Shown here one piece after another: positions 1 through 6,037 of a stretch of 7,962 nucleotides of DNA. Position 1 is the stretch's first letter, and each line of letters opens with the position of its first letter. The notes below the pieces were generated by a model. That model had not been told where the DNA came from, did no database searches, and saw only the letters and a list, made by a program, of their open reading frames with translations. The DNA is from Salegentibacter sp. (GTDB taxonomy: Bacteria > Bacteroidota > Bacteroidia > Flavobacteriales > Flavobacteriaceae): assembly GCA_024635815.1 (NCBI GenBank), contig JAGXIG010000119.1, positions 1 to 7,962 on the forward strand, written 5' to 3'. The translations under genes were made by a program, and so were the position numbers.

Positions 1-411
1 AACCGGATTTTCTCCATTACCAGTTACCTTAATTTTGCAGCCTGGATTATTTCCATAATCACCATTTTTGGTTCTTCTATAGCTTTAATGAATATTATGT
101 TAGTAAGTGTAACCGAAAGAACCCGAGAAATTGGAGTAAGAAAAGCACTTGGTGCAAAGCGAAAAACCATCGCCACGCAGTTTTTTATGGAAACGCTCAT
201 TATTGGACAAATTGGTGGTTTAGTAGGAATTATCTTCGGAATATTAATCGGAATGGCGGTTTCTGCTGCAGCCGATTTTGACTTTACCACGCCCTGGGTT
301 GCGATAATCTGGGCTACAGCTATTACGATTTTAGTAGCTATTCTCGCCGGAAGCTATCCCGCAGCCAAAGCAGCCAAACAAGATCCTATTGAGTCGCTTA
401 GGTATGAGTAA
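1..411 (+). CDS. ABC transporter permease, MacB/FtsX family (C-terminal part, 5' end outside window)
   Basis: The frame is open from base 1 and ends at TAA 409-411, giving the last 136 residues. These match the C-terminal FtsX domain of MacB-type permeases: a hydrophobic helix, then the highly conserved segment 'MLVSVTERTREIGVRKALGA' (about residues 33-52 of the fragment), two further hydrophobic segments, and the closing 'GSYPAAKAAKQDPIESLRYE' motif. Family members sit in the inner membrane and work with a LolD/MacB-like ATPase to move lipoproteins, peptides or drugs across the envelope without transporting them through the inner membrane themselves. The extracytoplasmic domain, which would indicate the substrate, and any ATPase gene lie outside the window, so the cargo cannot be named. 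The in-frame ATG at 88 is internal to the conserved domain and is not the real start. Confidence 0.93.
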   Translation, partial: NRIFSITSYLNFAAWIISIITIFGSSIALMNIMLVSVTERTREIGVRKALGAKRKTIATQFFMETLIIGQIGGLVGIIFGILIGMAVSAAADFDFTTPWVAIIWATAITILVAILAGSYPAAKAAKQDPIESLRYE

Positions 412-421
412 TTGTTTATTC

Positions 422-445
422 TGTATAGTGTGAATTGTATACTGT
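422..445. repeat. short direct repeat, TGTATAGTGT / TGTATACTGT
   Basis: Two 10-bp units (422-431 and 436-445) agree at 9 of 10 positions and are separated by 4 bp. They lie 11 bp after the permease stop codon. The rest of the 412-596 gap is AT-rich and shows no convincing gene; a loose inverted repeat (506-512 AAACCTT with 545-551 AAGGTTT) might help terminate either neighbouring gene but has no clean U-tract. In AT-rich DNA such a repeat can occur by chance. Confidence 0.3.
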
Positions 446-596
446 AGAAATTCGACCTATCGTGAAGATAATTTGGATTCGCCTGAATTTGCAAACTATT
501 GCACAAAACCTTTTATACTATTTCTATTTAATGAAAATGAATAGAAGGTTTCTAAACTTAAGCTCCAAATTTCGTAAAATAAAGTTTTAGTCGTAA

Positions 597-1073
597 TTAT
601 TTATTATCAACCATATTATCGAAGTAGCGGTAAAGATCTCCTTTAGTAATGTTTGCACCTTGTTTTATAAGCGCAAAAATATCCTTATTCCTATCGTCGC
701 TTAAAGCTTTGGACGAGGTGTAAATATTAACAGATTCATCCAGCAAATTAGTTTGTAACCAACTATAGCCTTTTCGCGTAGTTAGATCTACCCCTTGGTG
801 CTCTATTTTAATCGCAATAAGATGAATAGTGACTTCGGTAATATGAAATAAATAAATTTGATTCGCCGAAAAATGTTCAAGAAACTCTACTTTATTTAAA
901 ACACCTTCCCAAATAAGATCGCTAAATACGTCCAGCTCCTGCTCAGCCGCTTTTGGTTGGTTTTTTTTAATATCATCCCACTCTTCAGCAGTTATTGATT
1001 GTGCAGCCAGGAAATTGATAAATTCCTGCTTCATTTCTTCAAACTGTTCTTTTGTTAATCTGGAATATTTCAT
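597..1073 (-). CDS. conserved hypothetical protein of Flavobacteria (DUF6495-like)
   Basis: This 158-residue protein starts at ATG 1073-1071 and ends at TAA 599-597. It has no signal peptide or membrane segment, so it is probably cytoplasmic. From memory it resembles the family called DUF6495 in Bacteroidota, whose members share an N-terminal 'RLTKEQ..E....FINFLA.QSI' stretch (here residues 5-27), an acidic/aromatic core 'AEQELDVFSDLIWEGVL' (43-59) and a C-terminal 'QGANITKGDLYRYF' (138-151). No catalytic motif is evident and the function is unknown. No Shine-Dalgarno sequence precedes the start, which is usual for this phylum. The gene follows rplI on the same strand, but a strong terminator and a 102-bp palindromic repeat lie between them, so separate transcription is likely. 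The reading frame is certain; the family name is recalled, not searched. Confidence 0.85.
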   Translation of the reverse strand: MKYSRLTKEQFEEMKQEFINFLAAQSITAEEWDDIKKNQPKAAEQELDVFSDLIWEGVLNKVEFLEHFSANQIYLFHITEVTIHLIAIKIEHQGVDLTTRKGYSWLQTNLLDESVNIYTSSKALSDDRNKDIFALIKQGANITKGDLYRYFDNMVDNK

Positions 1074-1117
1074 TTCTGGTAAAATTAAAATATAATCGAA
1101 TTGTAATTATGTGAAAT

Positions 1118-1219
1118 CGTCATCCTGAACCTGCCCGCTCGTTCAGACGGGTTTATTTCAGGATCTAAGTTGTTGCTGTATCCAAACCTTTTAGAAGCTG
1201 AAACAAGTTCAGCTTGACG
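1118..1219. repeat. intergenic palindromic repeat, copy 1 (102 bp)
   Basis: The element is bounded by CGTCATCCTGAAC (1118-1130) and GTTCAGCTTGACG (1207-1219), whose reverse complement agrees with the left end at 11 of 13 positions. The right part is a perfect 8-bp hairpin, AAGCTGAA (1195-1202) with TTCAGCTT (1208-1215). The left part pairs CCTGAA (1124-1129) with TTCAGG (1157-1162) around an inner CCCG/CGGG hairpin (1134-1137, 1148-1151). It lies between rplI and the hypothetical gene and encodes nothing. The second copy at 3428-3498 aligns with it in reverse orientation. It resembles REP-type dispersed intergenic repeats common in Flavobacteriaceae. Confidence 0.75.
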
Positions 1220-1248
1220 AAAATAATAATTCTGAACAGACGCTAACA

Positions 1249-1272
1249 AGACCTACCTATAAAGTAGGGTCT
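1249..1272. repeat. inverted repeat downstream of the rplI terminator
   Basis: AGACC-TAC (1249-1256) pairs with GTA-GGGTCT (1264-1272) with one bulged G and a 7-nt loop. It lies just beyond the rplI terminator on the - strand. It is not followed by a T-run in either direction, so it is not a good terminator on its own; it may stabilise a read-through transcript or be a remnant of a repeat. Confidence 0.35.
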
Positions 1273-1277
1273 CACTA

Positions 1278-1311
1278 AAATAAGAAAAGCCCACTACTGG
1301 AGCGGGCTTTT
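1278..1311 (-). terminator. intrinsic terminator of the rpsF-rpsR-rplI operon
   Basis: On the - strand, AAAAGCCC (1311-1304) and GGGCTTTT (1292-1285) form a perfect 8-bp stem around an 11-nt loop, followed by CTTATTTT. It begins 20 bases after the rplI stop codon. The A-run before and T-run after the GC core make it potentially bidirectional, but only the - strand has a gene ending here. Confidence 0.85.
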
Positions 1312-1331
1312 AAACTTTGTAATAAAATAAA

Positions 1332-1781
1332 TTAAGCTTCAGCTACTACATCAAAATTGTAAGTAGTAACTACTTCACGGTGAAAACGCAAAGTTGCTTC
1401 ATACTGTCCCAATCTCTTGATGTTTCCACCTGCAATGTTAATATATTTTTTATCAATTTCGATGCCTTCTTTAGCGAAAGCTTCAGCTAGGTTGCCATTA
1501 GTGATAGATCCAAATAATTTGTCTCCTGCACCAGCTTTAGCAGTCAACTTAATCTCTACGTTATTAAGTTTTTCTGCCTGTTTTTTAGCTTCTTCGATAT
1601 TTTTCTGCTCTTTATAAGCTCTTTGTTTCAGGGTTTCAGCCAATACTTTTTTAGCTGAAGGAGTTGCAAGATGTGCATATCCCTGAGGAATAAGATAATT
1701 TCTACCGTAACCGTTCTTCACGTTTACCAAGTCATCTTTAAAGCCTAAATTATCTACGTCTTGTTTAAGTATCAATTCCAT
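1332..1781 (-). CDS. rplI: large ribosomal subunit protein bL9
   Basis: bL9 binds 23S rRNA near the base of the L1 stalk and spans outward across the ribosome surface; it helps maintain reading frame. The 149-residue length is normal for the family. The N-terminal RNA-binding domain has the signature 'VKNGYGRNYLIPQGYA' (residues 21-36); a lysine/glutamate-rich connecting helix follows (about 43-75), then the C-terminal domain with 'GDKLFGSIT' (86-94) and 'HREV' (134-137). It is the last gene of the operon, 12 bp after rpsR. Unlike its two upstream neighbours it has a recognisable Shine-Dalgarno core, GAGG, 5 nt before the ATG (1781-1779). A terminator follows. Confidence 0.98.
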   Translation of the reverse strand: MELILKQDVDNLGFKDDLVNVKNGYGRNYLIPQGYAHLATPSAKKVLAETLKQRAYKEQKNIEEAKKQAEKLNNVEIKLTAKAGAGDKLFGSITNGNLAEAFAKEGIEIDKKYINIAGGNIKRLGQYEATLRFHREVVTTYNFDVVAEA

Positions 1782-1786
1782 AATTG

Positions 1787-1790
1787 CCTC
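1787..1790 (-). promoter_or_regulatory. ribosome binding site of rplI (GAGG)
   Basis: On the - strand the rpsR stop is followed closely by AAAGAGGCAATT and the rplI ATG. GAGG matches the Shine-Dalgarno core with a 5-nt spacer. It is notable because Shine-Dalgarno sequences are rare in Flavobacteria and neither rpsF nor rpsR in this operon has one (A-rich leaders instead). Confidence 0.6.
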
Positions 1791-1793
1791 TTT

Positions 1794-2093
1794 TTATTTT
1801 AGTAAATCACCAACATATGGCATTAACGCAAGGTGACGTGCCCTTTTCACAGCAACAGCCACTTTTCTTTGGTATTTTAAAGAAGTACCGGTTAGACGAC
1901 GAGGCAACAATTTACCCTGCTCGTTCACGAAACTCATTAACCAATCTGGATCCTTATAATCGACATACTTAATTCCAGACCTTTTAAAACGACAATACTT
2001 CTTCGTTTTACTGGTCTCTATATTAAGAGGAGTAAGATATCTAATCTCTCCGTCTTTTTTTCCTTTTGCTTGTTGTTCAATAGATGTAGCCAT
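1794..2093 (-). CDS. rpsR: small ribosomal subunit protein bS18
   Basis: bS18 binds the 16S rRNA platform as a heterodimer with bS6, encoded immediately upstream. The 99-residue protein is longer than the 75-residue E. coli form because of an N-terminal extension, which is typical of Bacteroidota. The core is unmistakable: 'KYCRFK' (32-37), '[16 protein letters not shown]' (61-76) and '[13 protein letters not shown]' (81-93). Only one cysteine (C34) remains of the zinc-ligand set of C+ forms, so no zinc site is expected. The start ATG (2093-2091) lies 2 bp after the rpsF stop (TAAGTATG), indicating translational coupling; there is no Shine-Dalgarno sequence. In Flavobacterium johnsoniae, bS18, bS6 and bS21 are reported to form the pocket that sequesters the anti-Shine-Dalgarno tail of 16S rRNA. 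Confidence 0.98.
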   Translation of the reverse strand: MATSIEQQAKGKKDGEIRYLTPLNIETSKTKKYCRFKRSGIKYVDYKDPDWLMSFVNEQGKLLPRRLTGTSLKYQRKVAVAVKRARHLALMPYVGDLLK

Positions 2094-2095
2094 AC

Positions 2096-2437
2096 TTACG
2101 CTTTTTCTTGTTGTCTTCTATTTCTTCTTTTCTCAGCCCAGTCGATAGCGTGTTTGTCTAACCTTACAGTTAGATAACGCATCATACGCTCGTCTCTTCT
2201 AAAAGCAAGTTCCAACGGCTCTATAGCCTCTCCTGGAGCTTTGAATTCAAACAGGTGGTAAAACCCGCTTTTTTTGTGTTGAACTGGGTAGGCTAATTTT
2301 CTAAGCCCCCAATCTTCTTTCGATACCATCTCGGCCCCTTTAGAAACAAGAAATTCTTCGTATTTCTGAACTGTCTCCTTTATCTGCTCATCAGATAAAA
2401 CGGGATTCAAGATGAAAACAGTTTCATAAGTGTTCAT
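2096..2437 (-). CDS. rpsF: small ribosomal subunit protein bS6
   Basis: bS6 is the dimer partner of bS18 on the 30S platform. The 113-residue protein has the family pattern throughout: 'YETVFILNP' (4-12), '[10 protein letters not shown]' (43-52), '[10 protein letters not shown]' (58-67) and '[18 protein letters not shown]' (80-97), followed by a short basic tail. It is the first gene of the rpsF-rpsR-rplI operon, the conserved bacterial order except that priB, found between rpsF and rpsR in enterobacteria, is absent. The ATG (2437-2435) is preceded by an A/T-rich leader without a Shine-Dalgarno sequence, about 20 nt downstream of the predicted transcription start. In other bacteria the bS6:bS18 complex can repress its own mRNA through a leader structure; the leader here is too short to show such a motif. 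Confidence 0.98.
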   Translation of the reverse strand: MNTYETVFILNPVLSDEQIKETVQKYEEFLVSKGAEMVSKEDWGLRKLAYPVQHKKSGFYHLFEFKAPGEAIEPLELAFRRDERMMRYLTVRLDKHAIDWAEKRRNRRQQEKA

Positions 2438-2465
2438 AAAAATTTTCTTTAAATTAATTTGCCTG

Positions 2466-2496
2466 CAAAAGTAGCTTATTTATTTCTATTTTCAAA
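2466..2496 (-). promoter_or_regulatory. predicted promoter of the rpsF operon (Bacteroidota type)
   Basis: On the - strand, TTTG (2496-2493) is separated by 19 bp from TACTTTTG (2473-2466), an exact fit to the Bacteroidota consensus TTTG-N(about 19)-TAnnTTTG read by the primary sigma factor of this phylum. Transcription would start near 2460, giving a 5' leader of only about 20 nt before the rpsF ATG. Confidence 0.75.
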
Positions 2497-2525
2497 GCTT
2501 AAAAATAAAGTAAATTCAAAGCTTA
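2491..2525. repeat. perfect 11-bp direct repeat over the rpsF -33 region
   Basis: TTCAAAGCTTA occurs at 2491-2501 and again at 2515-2525, 24 bp apart start to start. The first copy contains the -33 TTTG of the rpsF promoter on the - strand; the second lies about two helical turns upstream. This could be an operator, an upstream activator site or a chance duplication. No second TAnnTTTG lies at the right distance from the outer copy, so it is not simply a tandem promoter. Confidence 0.5.
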
Positions 2526-2635
2526 TCACATAATAATTTAAACAGAAAAATTCCAAAGTTTCGACATTAGCATTTAGAGTTTATAAATTTCACTTAATCA
2601 GGAAGGATAAAGTTCAAATTTCTTCGACGAATGTA

Positions 2636-2660
2636 AAGATTATCTTGTAATTATAAGATA
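2636..2660. promoter_or_regulatory. dyad elements upstream of the response regulator gene
   Basis: Three alternating half-sites are visible: AAGAT (2636-2640), ATCTT (2642-2646) and AAGAT (2655-2659). The last two extend to a 6-bp inverted repeat, TATCTT with AAGATA, around GTAATTAT. They lie 37-61 bp before the GTG at 2697, near a weak -7-like TATGTTTA (2662-2669, one mismatch to TAnnTTTG). This is a candidate operator, but AT-richness makes chance plausible. Confidence 0.3.
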
Positions 2661-2696
2661 TTATGTTTAATATTGTTATTACTTAACCTAACTATC

Positions 2697-3410
2697 GTGG
2701 AAGAAATTTTACTCAAATGTATCGTCGTTGATGATTCCAGCTTGCAGCGTTTATCTATAGTGAAGCTTATTAAAGATCATCCTAACCTAAAACTGGTTGC
2801 CGAGTACAATAACGCTATTGAAACAAAAAATGGTCTTCTCGATAATGAAATCGATTTAATATTTCTAGATATTGAAATGCCCGTTTTAACTGGCTTTGAG
2901 CTGCTTGATGATCTTCCTAACAAACCACAAATTATCTTTGTAACCGGAAAAACACAGTATGCTTTTAAGGCTTTTGACTATGATGCGGTAGATTATATTC
3001 ACAAACCGGTAACTAAGGAACGATTTAACAACGCCGTGAGTAAAGCGATAAATCTATATAAATTAAAGCACCAAATTGCTGCTCCGCCAGAAGATGAAGA
3101 CTATATCTTTGTAAAAAGTAATCTTAAAAATCGTAAGGTTTTCCTGAATAAACTTAAGTATATCCAGGCTTTGGGAGACTACGTTAAATTTGTTACCGAA
3201 AAAGAAAACTTCGTAGTTCTTGCTACAATGAAATCTTTTGAAGAACAACTACCTAACGATAAATTTCTTAGAACCCATAAATCTTATATTGTAAACCTCG
3301 ATAAAATTGAGCGTTACAATTCTAAGAATATTGAGATCGATAAACAGAAGTTACCACTTAGCCGCCATAAGAAAACCAACCTGGTAGAAGCTTTAAGTGC
3401 GATACAGTAA
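2697..3410 (+). CDS. LytTR-family response regulator transcription factor
   Basis: The protein joins an N-terminal receiver domain (about 7-121) to a C-terminal LytTR DNA-binding domain (about 135-236). With the GTG start at 2697 (237 residues) the receiver residues are D12/D13 (acidic pocket), D58 in 'FLDIEMP' (phosphorylation site), T83 in 'FVTGK' and K103 in 'HKPV': all intact, so phosphorylation control is expected. LytTR hallmarks include 'YIQALGDYV' and 'FLRTHKSYIVNLDKI'. In this class phosphorylation promotes dimer binding to direct repeats upstream of targets. No in-frame ATG exists between the upstream stop (2634-2636) and the receiver domain, so the start is TTG 2673 or GTG 2697; the latter gives a family-like short N-terminus and leaves room for a promoter. 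No sensor kinase is nearby. The gene is divergent from rpsF and convergent with priA. Confidence 0.93.
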   Translation: MEEILLKCIVVDDSSLQRLSIVKLIKDHPNLKLVAEYNNAIETKNGLLDNEIDLIFLDIEMPVLTGFELLDDLPNKPQIIFVTGKTQYAFKAFDYDAVDYIHKPVTKERFNNAVSKAINLYKLKHQIAAPPEDEDYIFVKSNLKNRKVFLNKLKYIQALGDYVKFVTEKENFVVLATMKSFEEQLPNDKFLRTHKSYIVNLDKIERYNSKNIEIDKQKLPLSRHKKTNLVEALSAIQ

Positions 3411-3427
3411 GTGAAACTTCTTTCTTC

Positions 3428-3498
3428 CGTCAACCTGAACTTGGTTCAGGTTCTACTTTGTTAATTAACCTAGATCCTAAAACCAGTTCAGGATGACG
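3428..3498. repeat. intergenic palindromic repeat, copy 2 (71 bp)
   Basis: CGTCAACCTGAAC (3428-3440) and GTTCAGGATGACG (3486-3498) are inverted ends matching at 12 of 13 positions. The left half is a perfect 9-bp hairpin, AACCTGAAC (3432-3440), loop TTG, GTTCAGGTT (3444-3452); the right half pairs ATCCT (3474-3478) with AGGAT (3490-3494). It fills the gap between the convergent response regulator and priA genes and may serve as a two-way transcription stop, although it lacks clean U-tracts. It is the same element as 1118-1219, in reverse orientation and without the inner CCCG/CGGG hairpin. Confidence 0.8.
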
Positions 3499-3525
3499 TG
3501 TAAAGAATATTAAATTTCTATTCCT

Positions 3526-5979
3526 TTATATAGGATCCACATTAATCACCACTTTTACGCTCCTAAAAGCGCCGATAGCATTGAAACTTCCCATAATTCT
3601 TTGTAACACTTCTTTCGTTTTTCCTAAAGATTGTTGCTGCGGAATTTTAAGTAAAATATTCTTATAATATTCGTTTCTTATCCTGGCTACAGGCGGAAAT
3701 TCTGGACCAAGTACGTGTTCTTTAAAAACGTTTTTCATTCCTCTTGCCAGCCAATCTGCAGCGTCATTTGTTTTGGAATAATCGCGGCATTTTAGTGTAA
3801 TTCTTATCAAACGATGAAAAGGTGGATATTTATAATTATAGCGCTCTTCTAACTGGTCTTTATACATCCCCGAATAATCGCCCATAGAAACCTGCTGAAT
3901 GATCTGATGATGCGGATTATAACTTTGAATTAAAACTTTCCCACGTTTTTTAGTTCTTCCTGCCCTACCTGCCACCTGCAACATTAAATGAAAACTGCGC
4001 TCGTGTGCCCTAAAATCTGGAAAGTTCAGCAAATTATCGGCATTCATTATTCCTACCAGGTTTACTTTCCTAAAATCTAGCCCCTTGGTAAGCATTTGGG
4101 TTCCGATTAAAATATCTATTTCCTGTTGTTCAAAAGCAGTGATTAGTTTTTCGTAAGCATATTTTCCGCGAGTAGTATCTTGATCCATTCTTGCGGTTTT
4201 ATACTCAGGGAAAATCGATTTTAATTCCGTTTCTATTTGTTCGGTTCCAAATCCTTTAGTGGTAATTTCAGCGCTGTCACAGGCCATACATTTTTTTTGC
4301 ATCGCAATATGATACCCGCAATAATGGCAGCGCAACTGGTTGTTATGGCTGTGATAGGTTAAACTTACATCACAGTTAGGGCATTGCGGCGAGTGCCCGC
4401 AAGTGTTGCATTCCAGCACCGGGGAAAAGCCTCTGCGGTTTTGAAATAAAATCACCTGTTCACCACCATTCAGTGTTTCTTTAATTTCAGCGAGCATCCT
4501 GTCAGAAAAATGCCCTTTCATCTCCTTCTTTTTATACTTGGTTTTTATATCCACAATTTCAATTTCCGGTTCCAAAACATCACCATACCTTCGATTTAAT
4601 TCTACTAAAGCATATTTATGATGCTGCGCGTTAAAATAAGATTCCAAAGAAGGTGTGGCCGATCCTAAAATAGTTTTTGCTTTAAAGAGATTCGCCAAAA
4701 CAACTGCTGAGTCCCTTGCGTGGTATCGCGGTGCGGGATCAAATTGTTTGAAGGAAGTTTCGTGTTCTTCATCTACCACCACTAAACCTAAGTTGGTAAA
4801 AGGAAGAAAAATAGAGGAACGCGCGCCAATTACAATTCGTGCTTTTTCTGAATCTTCTAAAATATGCCGGTACACCTCTACCCTTTCATTCACGGAATAT
4901 TTACTGTGATACACCAAAACTTTATCACCAAAATAAGCGCGTAAGCGTTCAATTAACTGGGTTGTTAATGCAATTTCCGGCAGCACATAAAGTGCCTGTT
5001 GGCCACGCTCAATTACCTTTTCAATAAGTTTAATATAGATTTCAGTCTTGCCTGAAGAAGTAATTCCGTGAAATAAACAAACATCCTGTTCCTTTAATCC
5101 ATTCTCTATTTCTGAAAAAGCTTTCTGCTGAATTTCACTTAACTTAATTCCCGTTTCTGAAGCATCCCCGGTAAAAGTTACCCGATCGGTTTTTTCATAA
5201 TATTCCTCGAGAATTTTTTTAGTGATCAGACTTTTTATAATAGCTGCAGAAACTCCCGATTTTTCGCTTAAATCTTTTACTTTTAAAGGCTTTTTATATT
5301 GTGCTTTAATGCTGAAAAAACTTAGCAAAGCTTCTTTCTGCTTTGGTGCTTTTTCCAAGTCATCCAGGAGACGGTGCATTTCGGCTTCATTATCATAAAC
5401 CGGGTTCAATTTTACAAAGCGTATTTTTTTCGGTTTATACTGTTCATAGATTTCCTGGTTAAGAACAACCAAACCTTTTTCTATCAAGGCATTTATTACC
5501 GGTAAAACTGCTTTTTTATCCAGGATTTTCATCACTTCCTGAATTTTTACCGAAGACTGTCGCTGTAAAGCTTCAATCACCAAAAACTCTTCATCCTTAA
5601 GTTCGTTTTCATTAAATTCAGCATCTTTAATAAGCTGAACAATACTTTCACTTTCCAATAAAAACGCGCTTGGTAATGCGGCCTTTAGCACATCACCTTC
5701 TGCACACATATAATAGGAAGCGATCCAAGCCCAAAATTTTAGTTGATGTTTTGTTACTAAAGGGCTTTTATCTAAAATCTGGTTTATTGGTTTCGCCTCG
5801 TAAACCTGTGGCTGATTTTGATGAATTTTAGCCGTTATAGCGGTATAAACTTTTGACTTGCCGAAGGGAACTGCAACACGCATTCCTTCTTCCAGAAAAT
5901 CCGCTTCCTCTTGGGTTATCGCATAAGTAAAATGTTTTTGTAACGGAAGTGGTAAAATAACATCTATGAAGTACTGCAT
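3526..5979 (-). CDS. priA: primosomal protein N', replication restart helicase PriA
   Basis: PriA recognises stalled or collapsed replication forks, unwinds the lagging arm 3'-5' and starts reloading of the replicative helicase. The 817-residue protein is longer than E. coli PriA (732) but normal for Bacteroidota. In order: 3'-DNA-end-binding domain (about 1-105), winged-helix region (about 110-265), helicase lobe 1 with Walker A 'GITSSGKT' (305-312), 'DEEH' (403-406) and 'GSATP' (439-443), then a zinc module with all eight cysteines (C524, C527, C533, C536, C551, C554, C564, C567) inserted in lobe 2, motif V 'GTQMLTKGLDF' (626-636), motif VI 'QVAGRAGR' (668-675) and the C-terminal domain. 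All catalytic residues are intact. The start ATG 5979-5977 opens directly into the conserved 'YFIDVILPLPL'. It stands alone on its strand, with a hairpin-containing leader upstream. Confidence 0.98.
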   Translation of the reverse strand: MQYFIDVILPLPLQKHFTYAITQEEADFLEEGMRVAVPFGKSKVYTAITAKIHQNQPQVYEAKPINQILDKSPLVTKHQLKFWAWIASYYMCAEGDVLKAALPSAFLLESESIVQLIKDAEFNENELKDEEFLVIEALQRQSSVKIQEVMKILDKKAVLPVINALIEKGLVVLNQEIYEQYKPKKIRFVKLNPVYDNEAEMHRLLDDLEKAPKQKEALLSFFSIKAQYKKPLKVKDLSEKSGVSAAIIKSLITKKILEEYYEKTDRVTFTGDASETGIKLSEIQQKAFSEIENGLKEQDVCLFHGITSSGKTEIYIKLIEKVIERGQQALYVLPEIALTTQLIERLRAYFGDKVLVYHSKYSVNERVEVYRHILEDSEKARIVIGARSSIFLPFTNLGLVVVDEEHETSFKQFDPAPRYHARDSAVVLANLFKAKTILGSATPSLESYFNAQHHKYALVELNRRYGDVLEPEIEIVDIKTKYKKKEMKGHFSDRMLAEIKETLNGGEQVILFQNRRGFSPVLECNTCGHSPQCPNCDVSLTYHSHNNQLRCHYCGYHIAMQKKCMACDSAEITTKGFGTEQIETELKSIFPEYKTARMDQDTTRGKYAYEKLITAFEQQEIDILIGTQMLTKGLDFRKVNLVGIMNADNLLNFPDFRAHERSFHLMLQVAGRAGRTKKRGKVLIQSYNPHHQIIQQVSMGDYSGMYKDQLEERYNYKYPPFHRLIRITLKCRDYSKTNDAADWLARGMKNVFKEHVLGPEFPPVARIRNEYYKNILLKIPQQQSLGKTKEVLQRIMGSFNAIGAFRSVKVVINVDPI

Positions 5980-5996
5980 ATTGATAAAGTAAACTA

Positions 5997-6016
5997 CTTA
6001 GGTTCAAGTCCCTAAG
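5997..6016. repeat. hairpin in the priA leader
   Basis: CTTAGG (5997-6002) pairs perfectly with CCTAAG (6011-6016) around an 8-nt loop. It begins 18 bp before the priA start codon, so in the priA mRNA it would lie just upstream of the initiation region and could affect ribosome access. The loop flank reads GGTTCAAGTCC on the + strand, resembling a tRNA T-arm, but no tRNA can be built here. Confidence 0.4.
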
Positions 6017-6037
6017 GTATTTGTGGAAAAAAGATTT

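Noticed and set aside
1087..1094. TATATTTT on the - strand as a -7 box for the hypothetical gene at 597-1073
   Set aside because: One mismatch to TAnnTTTG in AT-rich DNA and no -33 TTTG or TTG at the right spacing.
1417..1617. Open frame on the + strand inside rplI, with similar antisense frames inside rpsR, the response regulator, priA and the DUF2147 gene
   Set aside because: They are antisense or alternate-frame shadows of strongly conserved genes and show no protein-like features of their own.
1118..3498. Repeats considered as CRISPR units
   Set aside because: Only two copies, more than 2 kb apart, in opposite orientation, with no regular spacers and no cas genes.
6001..6011. GGTTCAAGTCC resembles a tRNA T-arm, possibly a tRNA remnant or attachment site
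   Set aside because: The T-stem does not pair in tRNA register (only two pairs), no acceptor stem or CCA follows, and the upstream side runs straight into the priA start. It is better described as a simple hairpin.
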